A stretch of DNA of 64,000 nt. It comes from Phymatolithon calcareum (taxonomy: Eukaryota; Rhodophyta; Florideophyceae; Hapalidiales). The DNA lies in NCBI GenBank assembly GCA_977006965.1, contig OZ345358.1, forward strand, positions 1,364,001 through 1,428,000. The letters are read 5' to 3'. The first letter of the stretch is position 1. The number at the start of each line of letters is the position of its first letter. Below are positions 40,670 to 52,411 of the stretch, in pieces. Below the pieces are notes generated by a model. It saw only the letters and a program-made list of their open reading frames with translations, was not told the origin of the DNA and searched no databases. The position numbers were made by a program, and so were the translations under genes.

Positions 40670-43599
40670 TTTAAAGATTTGTACATTCAACATCCGCGGG
40701 TCACTAGAAATACCGCGCATGGTTGAACAACTGCTCCAAGACCATGCAGTGGACATACTCGGAATAACCGGGAGCAATGACTCAAGGTTCCTTTCCAAAA
40801 ATTCCCTGCGACTCGCCCGTGCCCCCCTCGGTTCAAACCGAGAGGTGGTGTCGCTTTGGTCACGAGAAGATGAATTGCTTCCAAAGTCACATACCGATAC
40901 GCCACACCCACCGTTCAACTGCTTATCACAGTAACTGCAGGAATTAATGTAGCGGTGGCCTACATCTCCCCTCTTGCGACAAAAGCCGAAACTAAACAAT
41001 ACCTCGATATAGTTCATACGAACTGCAGAGGAAATTCCATCCTCATGGGAGACTTGAATGCGCGGCATCAACATTGAGAATCTAAATCGAAAACCAGAGG
41101 ACGACACCTGGCCCAATTGGCTGCAAACGGCAACTGGCGAATCCATACAGCAACGGGGGCCACTTTCCAATCCCCTGTAGGAAACAGCAATATTGATATG
41201 TTCTTGACAAAGTCTATGGAGTCGAAACGCCAAAAGGGATGTGGGACGTAATAAGGGCTGGACACATGCCAGTAACGACGAGGGTAGAGCACACAAAACC
41301 TGCCCCGCATTCGTCGAGTCCTTCCTATCGGCGACAGCAAGAAAAACTGCAGAGCGTGCCAAGACTGCTTCCAAAGCAATGGCAGTCTGTTGACCCGAAA
41401 TTATGGACAAGCTGAAATCCTGCACAAATCAAGAGGAACTTGCAAGTGGTACGGACAGTTCCGACGCCTGATAACAAAACCTTTGAGAAATACGCGGAGA
41501 CGCTCCCCCAGATACAAGCCGTTCTGGACGTGAGCGCTGGACAACAAGGCAAAAGAACGAACCAGACTATACCGAAAGGCGATGCAAACCAAGAATCCAG
41601 ATGAGATGTCAACTGACCTCAAATTCCGGAACGAAATGCGGGCCGCAGTCCGAAAAGCGAAGAAATCTCAATACGACACGTTCGTAGAAGACATAGACGA
41701 CCAATCTCCGCGCCAAGCCACGACCACACTCAGCAGAATACTGAAACGAAAGAGTAAGAGAGGAGGTATAAATCGCGTGCTGGGGGCTCCAGGCCACCCA
41801 TCTTTGTTCACAGCCCACATATCAAACGTTTGCAGAGCCGATACGGCGTGGAAACCCATCCTTCACCGGTTCGCGGTATCCAAAGTCATCCTCGAAGGCA
41901 CCAAGGAGGCGCTAATTCGAGCCCCCCGTCGAAAGGCACTCGAACGGGACAAGATCGGTGTCAAATTGCTACAAGCAAACCCAACTATAAGCCGCGAACT
42001 TCTTGGATGCCTATGGCAGGTGTGCGGTAGACTACGATTGATGCCGACAGTATGGCGCCGAGCCGCGCTCATCCCTATTCGCAAATAAAGGCCGGCGCAC
42101 GTTCCCGGAAACTACAGCCCAATTTCGCTATAAAGCCAAGTCAGGAAAACCATTGAGGCGGCGATGGACTCTGCTATACGTCAAAGGTACAAATTGTACC
42201 GATTCCAATTGGGATTCCAGAAGAACAAGGGGACTGAACTTGCGATTCTGAGGTCAACTAGCACAATGAGGAGAGCTCACCGCTTCGTCGCAGTCCTAGA
42301 CCTATCGTCTGCTTCGTCGTGATGCGTCGAGTCCACAAATGTATACCTCCGGATATCGCCGAGACGATCAAATACCTTCTGCAACCGTCATGAGTCTGTA
42401 CTGCGGGCGAAGAGGAGAAGATATGTCTTCGGATCGACCGCGGAGTCCCCCAGGGCTCCTCGCTCAGTCCATGCCTCTATAACACGTTCATGGACACATA
42501 TGCCGAGATGTTCCGGAAGGCACCCCGGCATATGTCAATGTACCCCGCGATCCTGTTTGCCGAAGACGTTCAACTACAAACGAAAAATTCCGACGGAATG
42601 CAATGGCTCCTCGATTCAGCGACGTGAAGGGCCCGGGAGAACGGTATGACGTGGAAGACGAAGAAGGGAAAAAGCAAAGTCCTCATCTACCCCGGTTTAT
42701 TCAAGCGAAAATTCCAGCTATCAGGTTGCCGAACTCCATGAAACAAGACGTCTGGGTACCTAAGTAAGATAGTTGAAAACACGGGTGTCAACGAACACGC
42801 CACGCTGAAACGAATCTCAAAAGCGAAGGGAATTATCCTTAGTCTTCGAGATATTCGAATGAATGCCAAGGGACTACACAAAACGAAGAACATATTGATT
42901 TGCAAGACCCTCGTGCAATGTCAGTGGGAGTACGCCTTGCACCTCACCCCGTGGACGAGATCTGTCCAAGTTCAAATCAACAAGGCAGAAGGTTTGTTCT
43001 ACTCCGTCATCCTTGGACTCTTTGCACTCCGCCTCCAAAACCGAATGAGGTTGCTCTGCAAAATCATACCCCGGTGATTCAGTAGGACACAGCTGGGCGA
43101 AAACTTTGCTGCGCGACTACTGAAGGAGAAACATGAAATCGAGAAAAAACCAAACTACCCAGACAAAGCCGAAGACCTTCGCTTCGCAGAAAGAGATATT
43201 TCCTACATGAAACAACGCGGTCTGTTTAGCGAGCAGATCGACTGTGCTGAGCAAGGGAGGGTGACGCCCAAGGAAGAGAAACTGCGTCTCAGCGAAGCCT
43301 GGGTCCAAGCAGAGGAAGGATTGAATCGAAAAATCCCGGTGGACAGGAAAGAGCGCGCCCCCACGTCCGTGTTACTCAAATCGCGATAGAACAGAATGCT
43401 GGCAGTGAAATGGCAATTCGGACGCTTCCACCCACGGAACCCCTCTTCCTATGTGGAGTACTTCGGCAAGGTTGTTGAGAAGAGCCTTGAGACCCTAAAT
43501 CGCAACCTCACACGACCGCAACTCAACGGAGAGACCGAGGGCGAAACAATGCAGGCGATGGGCAGACTATTAGAATTAGAGAAAATAATGACGGAATAA
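40670..43599 (+). pseudogene. LINE ORF2: endonuclease and reverse transcriptase (copy delta)
   Basis: The apurinic-type endonuclease begins with CTFNIRGSLEIPRMVEQLLQ and keeps HAVDILGITG; later ILMGDLNARHQ and GNSNIDMFLT give the conserved Asp/Asn positions of the fold. RT follows with AWRK-type extension pieces, FVAVLDLSSA, RGVPQGSSLSPCLYN and LFAEDVQLQ, where the first Asp of the catalytic pair is Glu. The C-terminal tail reads NLTRPQLNGETEGETMQAMG. Multiple stops and frameshifts. A TGA at 42391-42393 stands exactly where copy gamma has TAG. Confidence 0.8.
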
Positions 43600-43715
43600 A
43601 TGATAGTGCGACGCGATATTCTTAGACAATGCGAAAGGAGTACATGGGAAGCTGCTCTGGTGTCGATGACTCTGGCGCTGATGGCTTCTAAAATAGAAAC
43701 TTACAATTTCCCACC

Positions 43716-44277
43716 AATGTGGCGAACTAGGTAGTCATTTAAGTAGTTTCCTCTATTTTGATTTCGCGAACTCCACTCACCGGTAGTCCGTCCGATGCGA
43801 ACCCGTGTCTCAACTAGATATGGGCAAATATCAATGGCTCCTCTCCTTGAGAGGCCCTCTGAGTACCTATTTTCGCGAGAGCCAGTCCTCGCCCTCGCTA
43901 CCGCTGTCAGGAGTCTTCGCGAGGTCTTATGATATGGTCGTATGACGTGGTTCTTTATGTGTTGCACGGAGTGGAAATTGGAACCAGGCTTTCATAATTT
44001 TCGATACCAATGAGCATTTACTGCCCTGTCGTGGGGCTATTATGACCCAGTGGTCCTCTCGAGGACCTCAAAAGGCCCTCTTGGCATTAAAAAAATGAGG
44101 GCTCCTCGCAGGACCACTCCTCTCCTCATTGACAGTATGAGGACCAAGTCCTCGCGCTCGGAGGACTTGTGACATTTGCCCATCTCTACTCTCAACAGAC
44201 CTGATATTTGTACCTCGTGGTGTTCGCTGACAATCATAACCAAGATCATAACATCACCCGTGCTTGATAGTCACTTA
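43716..44277. other. intergenic
   Basis: Contains aggacct/aggtcct-type words in both orientations at 44.04-44.17 kb and no gene. The last three bases (TTA) are the left target duplication of the next element. Confidence 0.45.
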
Positions 44278-45454
44278 GGCCCGTTTCACACGACACAAAT
44301 CTGTCGTGTGCGTGCGAATTTGGCATATCGCTGTAAGCGAATGATTGGTTCTTGTGAGTTTCGTCATACACCGGCTCACGTCTATCATAAAATCCTCACG
44401 CAAAAATGTCGACTCCTTGCGGGGCAGATTTGGAGTTGCGTAAGTTGCGTGAGGATTTATGATAAGAACTTACAGCTTAACTAGCGACATGATTTCAAAA
44501 AACGTTCGATTTTGAAAGCGTGAAGTACTACGCGAGTAGAGGTTATCACAGAGGTTCCGAAGGGCAATTGCAAGGCATATTGATTCTGGCCCGAGTACTG
44601 CTCACTACTCGAAGAATAGGGATCGTAAAGCGTCCGAAGTTCAGTTGGGAGGCACAGTGATGCTGGCCCGAGTACTGCTACTACTCGAGAAATGGGGATC
44701 CTAGGGCGTCCGAAGAGCAGTTGGGAGGCACATTGATGCCTTTGATTACGTTTGATTATCAAGACAGCTTTCGCTTGAGGTTGAAGGCGGATGATCAATC
44801 GTCTGCAACCTCATGCGAAAGCTGCCACACCAGTGCAGCAATGGCGAGTCGCTATGCCGTGCGAAAGAAGGCTCAGCGAAAGCACTCCAAACAACAAAAA
44901 ATCATGCTACTTCTGTTATTGAACGCAGCTTCTGTTCTATTTATTGCATTGTGGTACGAGAGCAACTGCGTTATGCAAAAGCGAGCAAACAAGCGTCGGA
45001 TCCGAATTAGCCTTGCCGAAACTATACGCTACGTAAACGTTTCATCCCTCGGGGTCGGAAACTCAAACGATTGAAAGACAGTCGGTTGGAATAGAGTAAC
45101 TTTCGATGCGTCAAACGTCCAGTTTGACAATTCCAGTACTTGCGACACAGTAGTTGTAGCGTTTTCGGCTGGGAAAGCTTGTTTCGGAACGGCGTTTGCT
45201 TCTTCTGCCGCAGCGACGGCATTTCCGCAAGAATTCATAGAGCCGTTCGGCTCGCTTGAAAACCTTGGCGTCATCGATGATAGTTTGACGAGGAGTACAA
45301 CGAAGAAGAACAATACCTCCACTCCCGCGAAATAATAAACAGTTGTAATACGTGGCTAAAAAATGTGTCGTGCGCAACGCTCGAACTAGCGTAGAAAATA
45401 TCCTATGACAAATACACATGCCTCACGCTCGATTTGTGTCGTGTAAAACGGGCC
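44278..45454. mobile_element. PIF/Harbinger-like DNA element, 1177 bp, TTA target duplication
   Basis: Left terminus GGCCCGTTTCACACGAC... (44278-44301) and right terminus (45431-45454, reverse complement) agree at 23 of 24 positions. TTA flanks both sides (44275-44277, 45455-45457). A 3-bp TTA duplication and GGCCCGTTT-like ends are typical of PIF/Harbinger elements. No transposase is recognisable, so it is probably a non-autonomous derivative. Frames inside (44721-45074 plus, 45029-45322 minus) have no known motif. Confidence 0.85.
44555..44745 (+). repeat. 77-bp tandem repeat inside the Harbinger-like element
   Basis: ctggcccgagtactgct occurs at 44586 and 44663 (77-bp spacing), and gcgtccgaag...cagttgggaggcaca occurs in the second and third units (76-bp spacing). 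About 2.4 units in total, diverged. Confidence 0.7.
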
Positions 45455-45457
45455 TTA

Positions 45458-47413
45458 TGCTATACGTCTAAGGACGTGGTCATGTAATAACCTCGTACTT
45501 AAAAGAATTTCTAATCCCTATTTTTATATTTAAAATATAATTTACTTTTAAGGACTGGACGTTCTCTTTTCGATAAGTTTTTTTAAAAAAAACGTCCAGA
45601 CCTTTTTTTAAAAAAGAGGCACAGTCTTACGAATATTCGGGCAAAGTAATATGAGGACTGGAACTATCCGACTGACAGCTGATTTTCAGTCGTCCACCAA
45701 ACGGCTTGCATTGTCTTCCAACTGACAGGTGGCGCAGGAAGACTGCCAAAACCAGTCGAGATTACCCAGGTTAGACTGCTTGCAGTTTCGGAATCTGAAC
45801 CATGCCAATATCTAAAGACCTAGTCCCATATTTCCTGAAGGAAAATCTTCTGGAGCTACTTGTGCGACCCCACCAATACTCCAAATCTTACTTACCTCTT
45901 CATTTGTGCTTCAAAACAAAGATTCCGTGACCCGTCTGGAGAGTTTTTCAGAGCAAACTATCCAAACGGTTCACGGCATCTTTTATCCTTTCCACGCCGG
46001 CCAAGATGTAAAATAGTTGCAACAGCTTATTTCGAGTATTTTCCAGCTCAACGATCTTCAATTGTGCTCGCGCACTTCGGTTTTAGTTTAGAATTGCTCT
46101 CAAACTGTAATATTATGCATTCGAACTCCAGTCTTCAGACTAGTTGTTGACGTCTTCTCAACGCAGTTGACTGGCAGTCGTCTACGAAACTGCGTCTACG
46201 AAACTGCGTGGAAAGTCAGTTTTTCAACTTCCAGTATTCTGGACGACTGAATGGATAGAGCCCAGGCAACTGGAAAAAATAGATTTAACATATATTCACA
46301 TCGGAAATGATGCCTCACCCTCGCTATTTGGCAGGCGCACACTCGCGAACTTGGAGTTTGTACGACAACAGAGTGTAGACACGCAATGCTGCACGAGCGT
46401 AAGGAGGGACACTTACACTCTCAGGGATAACATACCGACCAATTGGGATTATTAGAGTAGTGTCAGTTAGTGCTCTCCCTCTTTTTACAGGGTGTGCATT
46501 TCTCACCCCTGCTCTACTTAAGCGGCGATCCTAATCGTGTCTTAGACTGGAGCATCGAATCATCTCATCATCTCATCAGAGAGAGATCACCCCTTTTCAT
46601 GATAAACCCAACTTTATCTTGACACTCCCAGTGATTACAAGCGTGATATCCAGGATCCAGCAAGAGGAGCAGAACATCGCTTCGAGGTGATGTCAGCTGC
46701 TCTGCCCAATCGTCTCATTCGACGCTTCCTCGATAACCTTTCTTTAACACTGTTGAGGAACCGTGAAGGCTTTCTTCCACACTCTTCCAAAGACAAGAAG
46801 ACTGCAAACCATTATTCTTCAAACATAACGGTGAACTCAAAGAGGCGATAACGATCGATATACTTGTGCAGACGGCTTTAAAAACGAAGAGCAGAAATTA
46901 GGGAACAACGCATCTGCAGGCACTTTCGGTATCTCCCCAAAACTTCACATTTTTCACCTCAAACTCGACTGAAGACGTGCAATCTCATTGAGTGAGTCTC
47001 GACGTCCGTAACGTTTCAAGATCACGAACCTGCTGACAATTTGCACGTTACACACCTCAGACTGATTGTCTCTACTGGAATATTGCTGAAAATTGTACCC
47101 AAGACCTCCCTAATGACGTTCTGGCTTCTGCTTCACGAACACCAGTGTCGGTTGGAAGCGCTGATCAGTGTATTTTGTGATATATCGGTGGGCCCGGCAC
47201 AAGTCATTGCCCTCATCGCGCCAGGCAAGAATGGAGCGACCGGCGTATCAGTAGGAAAATTTCGTGTCAAAATTGAAAGGCTGTACTCGAACTGCTGCGC
47301 GCAGGAAGGGAAACGAGCGCTGCTGCGTGACAAGCTACCATTCCGTATGCGGCAAATTGCCCGACTTTCTCCTTACCTTCCACTTCTTATTTGCACGGAG
47401 CGTGTCGCCCAAA
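45458..47413. other. intergenic with inverted-repeat debris
   Basis: An imperfect inverted repeat (aggactggacgtt near 45551; its complement near 45592) brackets an A/T-rich core. Words around cagtcgtcc recur in both orientations between 45.65 and 46.25 kb, suggesting an old foldback element. The rest up to 47.4 kb includes the promoter region of the LRR gene. Confidence 0.4.
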
Positions 47414-48418
47414 ATGCCGCCTAGCAAGAAATCTCAAGTCGCATCGTTCTCCAAGCGAAAAAATTCCTCATCTACAACTCCCAAAAACTTGCGCAAAATT
47501 CCGGTCGAATCAATGGAAACATTGCTTCAAGATGAACAAACCTGCCTTTCATGGCTCCCATCGAATGCGCTTTTGATCCTGCTTCGGAATGTGAGTCTTC
47601 GACCTTGGCATGCGCATTGGCAGGCGTGGGTAGAACCGCAAGATTTACTGGCGATCCTTAAAAGTGGAGGCGCGTTGGCAGCTATGGCGCAGCGTGAGTT
47701 CTCGGCTATTGCAATGGACTGCTTCCCACGCCCGCCGCATGCTGTAGTAGTGGCGAAGGCTTGGAAGAAAGGCCGTCTCTTTTTCGACATTATGGATGAG
47801 TTAGGTCCAAGTCTGAAATATCTATCCATTGATTGCTTTCATTTACACAACCTTGCAACTTTTTCTCACCGTATTGTCAACTTGCAGTTCTTGAGCTTTG
47901 AAGATGACAATAGCAATTGTGCGCTCGAGAGTTTACTCCAAGTTTGCAGCGGAAAGCTACGCTTTTTGCATCTCAAGGGTCTTTTTGTGTCACGAAAGCG
48001 AGTTTCGGCGATATCGAAATATTGTGTGGGACTTCAGGGACTTTCTCTGCATCTCAACAACTATTCGACTGACATGCAGATGTTGTGGGCCGCACTTGGT
48101 CCCAGCTTGACAGATCTTTCACTGTCGGCGCCTAGCATACTTGTCAGCGAGGATGAGGCGAAGGAGAAGATTACCTATGAATTGGTTGATGATATCGCTC
48201 GCTACTGTGGACAGGTTGAACGTATTGAGTGGAAACGAGTTACAAAGTACTCGCAAGCTGTCGTTCACTTGTGCCGAAAGATTGGCTCCCGTTTGAAATG
48301 TCTCGTTCTGCCGATGAACAAGGACGCTGTTGAGATGAACGAGGCATCTCTGACGGAAATTGTTGAGCATTGCCCCAATGTATGCATTCAGAGGGCTCCT
48401 TCCTTTCATCAAGGCTAA
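47414..48418 (+). CDS. F-box-like / leucine-rich repeat protein
   Basis: 334 residues from ATG at 47414. The frame is open 50 codons further upstream, but that part lacks sensible composition, and the chosen start gives a basic hydrophilic N-terminus (PPSKKSQVASFSKRK). Residues ~46-75 (LSWLPSNALLILLRNVSLR) look like a degenerate F-box (LP..LL..IL). From ~130 to 300 there are irregular leucine-rich repeats: LKYLSIDCFHLHNL, LQFLSFEDDN, LRFLHLKGLF, LQGLSLHLNN and LTDLSLSAP. Such proteins commonly act as substrate receptors of SCF ubiquitin ligases; here that role is inferred only from layout. Intact, no intron needed. No close family name can be given. Confidence 0.7.
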   Translation: MPPSKKSQVASFSKRKNSSSTTPKNLRKIPVESMETLLQDEQTCLSWLPSNALLILLRNVSLRPWHAHWQAWVEPQDLLAILKSGGALAAMAQREFSAIAMDCFPRPPHAVVVAKAWKKGRLFFDIMDELGPSLKYLSIDCFHLHNLATFSHRIVNLQFLSFEDDNSNCALESLLQVCSGKLRFLHLKGLFVSRKRVSAISKYCVGLQGLSLHLNNYSTDMQMLWAALGPSLTDLSLSAPSILVSEDEAKEKITYELVDDIARYCGQVERIEWKRVTKYSQAVVHLCRKIGSRLKCLVLPMNKDAVEMNEASLTEIVEHCPNVCIQRAPSFHQG

Positions 48419-49399
48419 TGGTAGAATTCTATTGATTTGACTGAAGACTATGTCCTGGCTCTGCAACATGATTAGTATGATTGTCCCAGTCACACCCCCG
48501 CACAGGCTAATCTACACAACTCTTTTTAGCCACACTTCTCAAACCCCCTTATGTTCATTTGGTTCAATACACTGAAAATGGTTCTAGCTCTTTTATGTTC
48601 AACGAGATATGCTAAGGGTGCCGGCATGCCACATGACTGCAGTATATTGTCCTGTGTGTGAGCAGGAGGCAGAGAAGGCACTCGGAAAGCGATAAGTTTC
48701 TCCTCCTAATGGAAGAAACTTAGGCCCTCGAATCGCTGCTAGCCCCACTAGGGGAAAACGCAAAATGACTGAATGAATGAAATATCCTGCGTGTACTAAT
48801 CTCATGCGACCCCGATTGGGGTTGCAACACGCGTGATACTGCCCTCGTGTTGCTTGGCCCACGTTCTCAACAGCAATACGTCCGCGAACCAGTGTTTGTT
48901 CCACGGATCGAACACGACCCGATGCTGCACCAAGCGCCTAGAAGCGAACAAGAGAGCAGCGACAACGTGGCTACATGGCCGCCGGTGATCTCCAAAGTGG
49001 CGACAAGAGCATGTAGCGCGTTAGTTGCTGATAACTGTTACATCGAATGGTGTCACTTTGCTGAGCTCAGCGTGCCACTTTCGATGACCCCTGGCTCCAC
49101 AAGCAGCTTCTGTACTTCTGTTTTATTGAAGCTCCCTTAGTCAATTATCATTGCACCTGAGAGACTTTTCGTTGCGCTACAATCCTTCGCTTACGATTTC
49201 ATTTTGATTTCGGACATTTTCTTTGGACGGTGTCAACTGCCATTTCCAGCATCTCTTTTTGAATATCGGAAAGTCGTTGCTCGGACATTAAGTTTGAGAT
49301 AACTGTGAGAGCTTCATCGAGTTCGGAATCTTCGTTTCTGTTTTGGCAAAGGGTGCGTGCCGCTTTAACGAACTTTGCCCACTTTTTTCGGTCCATGTA
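48419..49399. other. intergenic; one small minus-strand frame
   Basis: A 65-codon minus frame at 49199-49396 has a plausible helical, charged composition (WAKFVKAARTLCQNRNEDSE) but no known family; it could be a small gene or an exon remnant. The rest shows nothing recognisable. Confidence 0.35.
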
Positions 49400-49560
49400 G
49401 CGAATTTCCTCGATTTTTATTTAAAGGTTACCAACGCATCTCCTGACGCTTTTGGCAACTTTCCTAGTAGTGCCAAGAGGTTTTTGTCTAAAGAATAGTT
49501 TCTTTTTTTGTTCGAGTAACACGATGCAGTGGACTACAAAATCCCACCTCTGGGCTCCTT
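49400..49560 (-). repeat. dispersed repeat R1, partial copy 3
   Basis: On the minus strand it contains ggttaccaacgcatct (reverse sense), the ttggcactaggaaagtt-like piece and gaggtggg near gaaggagcc, in the same order as in the copies at 19.4 and 24.4 kb. Confidence 0.6.
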
Positions 49561-49756
49561 CGGGACCTTCTGTCGAGTATAAGAATATTTATCTTCACTG
49601 CGAATAGCAGGAGCAGCAATGAGGAATAACAATTAGGACAAGAACCAACGAACCAAGACATAAACCATTTGTTCAGAAGATACCGAGGAGGAGCACGACA
49701 GACGATCACGATCACCTTCTTCCTCGTAAAGAAGAAGGCGGTCGTGACCGTTCGTA

Positions 49757-49915
49757 GTTGGTTACCAACGCATCTGATGACGCTTGGGGCAACTTTTCGG
49801 GTGCCAAGAAAATTTTGTTTGACTGTCCGGCAAAAGTCTATTATGGAGGGCGTTCCACGGTTCAGTGGTCTACAAAAACCCACCTCTGGTCCCCTGAGGG
49901 ACCTCGAGAGCGAAT
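49757..49915 (-). repeat. dispersed repeat R1, partial copy 4
   Basis: Again in minus orientation: ggttaccaacgcatctgatg, cgcttggggcaacttt, aaacccacctctggtc and gggacctcgag. More diverged in the middle than copies 1 and 2. Confidence 0.55.
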
Positions 49916-52411
49916 TCTTTACGAGGAAGCTATTTCTGAAAGCTTTTCCGCAAAGAAATAATCCATTCGCGATTATGCTATATTTTCTAAAATAAGGACT
50001 TTGTCCGCCAAAAGCAGATGAGCCTTCGTTGTTTGGTATGCCGTTCGGAACAGAGTACAAGTCAGGGCGAAATCACGTCGGATGCGCTACGTCACTTTTT
50101 GCTGTATCAGCTGTTTGTCGGCTCGCACACGTGCAAACTGTTGAAGCGTGGAACGACGTGAACGGCTGGGAGAGCGGAACTATGTATCATAGCCGGGCTG
50201 TTCTGCATAATGCCTAAACATACCAAATCTCTTTTTGATCGATTTAGACATGACAGGATCGCGAGAGTTGCGCCGCACCACCCGGTTCGCCTCAAGCCTG
50301 ATGCCTGTCGAATTCATCAAGAATATCTACTGTACTGCGGGGGGACGACCTTTTCAACAGGAGCGGCATGGTGCTGCTGGAAGGAGCGCCAGTGAGAGCT
50401 TCGTCCATGGCCGATTTTGCATCTACAGTAATTTTACGGAAGAACGAACACCGGGTAATACTGTACTCTACTCCAATTTCCTGCCACGTTCCTGCATTGT
50501 TCTAAGTTACAAGTGGACAGCTCCTCTTGCTCACGGCTTTGCACATTCAAACTTGTTTATTTTTATGAAACAATGTAGCGCCCGACTTCAGCTATCAATC
50601 AGAGGCTTTATTTGATGCCTTCCACAATTCCTCGTTTTACATAGAAATGATTCGTACATATTTGATACAGTACTCCCAGCATTACGATTCACGTTGTCCC
50701 AACTGTACCATTTGGGTCAAACTGAATACCAAAAGCACAACATGTGGCAAATAGAAGACAATCTATTACCATAGAGGTCCTGGTCACGCGCCCACACCCC
50801 CGTTTCCAAGCAAGAAAGGGAAACTTCCAGAACTTCTGAGCGTGCGTGAAAGGAGGGGTTGAAACGTGAACGCATAGAGTGAGGGACAGCGTGCTAGCAG
50901 ATACTGCACGTTCCCTACTTTTACTTGGAAGCCTAGGATACCTGGCGGCGCACTTGCAGACTCTCTTTCCGAGTTCGAAGCTCATGGAATACACTTGCGG
51001 GAATAGTCCGTCTACTCACTTGGTAACTATTGATCTGCATAGCAGCCTTTGTGGAGAAAGGTTTTCTGGAATTGGAGCTGGACATTAGAGCAGAATTTCT
51101 CGCATTTTCCCACGTCAAGATCATCCCCTGCTGCCTGAGAGCACCGAATATTTTACCTGTCGAACATAGAAATGAGGATGAAACACTACAAACCAGCGCG
51201 CAAAAGTTGTCGCATAGTTTCAAGGAAACTGTAGAGCATCGGATGCTCTCCGTTTCTTCATGACAACTAATCGTAAGAGTTTGGAACAATTCGGTTGATT
51301 ATCTGCTTAGTAAGAAACCCTTAGAGATACTCAAATATTTGAATAGTGAGAACTTGTTCAAGAGTAACGTCAGATGTTAAATAAGAATTCATTCCTTCCA
51401 CAATAAAGAAAGAGAGCAATAGAGCGCAGCGCTATCCTGAAACGTGCCCATTAACCGACGTTCGTATTTACCACCCTTGTTTTGTGTTGATGAATGAAAA
51501 GCAGAGGATATATCAGGACATGCACTAGGCAAAAGGAAAAAAACGATGCTGCACGGCCCGTGGAAACAAATGACAGTACAGAAAGAACCACATCAACTAG
51601 TTCTTAGTCTTCATAGTAGAACTTGGATGATAAATCGAGGATGCTGAATTTTATAATTGTCCACTTCTAAACGAATTCTACAGCCTGTTGCATTGAAAGA
51701 TGGTCCATTATCCAATTTGCAACTGTTTGAGGGCTGTTTTTTCTCAGTTACTATCTCGAGAGCTTGCAATGTAGTAACGAGATTGGCTTGCATGTCTTTT
51801 GGAGCTTGGATCGACTCTCTGGAACTCTCGTGGTCGACAACATGAAGTTTTTTAAAATTCAAACATCATTAAAACAGCATCTTCAATTCACTGTTTGATA
51901 TCCACATTTTGCGTTGCATTCCAACGCAAAATGAAGGGGAGGCTGCAAGAGCCGTGGATGACCCAATGCTTGAAAACGTGGTCCTCTCGGCAACAACGTT
52001 CGCAAAGTTCGATGAACCTATTTTTTGACAGCTCATACAGTACAAAGTCGAAGATCCTCGATCCGTGCTTGCATCCAAAGTCAATGGGATCACCATTGAT
52101 GTTCCGCCGCGTTTCTCGTTGTCCCTTCTACTACGTAATCCACATGAACGTACTTCTCCGTCGACCGCTCTTGTAAAACGTTATTCAAGCATCTGTCTAT
52201 GATATTATGGGTCATCCTGGCCATACCAGTATCTACAGTCTTCTGAATCAATGCCTCTGGCCTGTCCACGCAGTCCCCCGGCCTGTCCGAGTTTGTACCC
52301 GCCCCGTCATTCCGCCGTGGGAACGGTCGTCAACGCCGGAAGCTACTCTCGTACTCCGCTCTGTCAATCACTTCCGCTCACCCTCAGCTCGCACTTCACT
52401 CAGAACCCATC
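49916..52411. other. 2.5-kb intergenic stretch, no gene recognised
   Basis: Short frames on both strands. Around 51.6-52.2 kb weakly coding-looking pieces occur on both strands (for example TAALVKRY-type frames on plus), but no family motif or continuous frame is visible. The right end is the C/T-rich leader of the next gene. Confidence 0.4.

Larger units (their letters stand above)
38270..43715 (+). mobile_element. LINE copy delta, nearly full length but decayed
   Basis: Runs opposite to copy gamma. It carries an ORF1-like region, an endonuclease, a reverse transcriptase and the shared 3' end (gcttctaaaatagaaac, aatttccc near 43713). The 5' end is approximate, since no target duplication was found. 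Stops and frameshifts occur throughout. Confidence 0.75.

Noticed and set aside
40658-41425. 255-codon minus frame within LINE copy delta
   Set aside because: Antisense of the endonuclease region; the plus strand shows the endonuclease landmarks.
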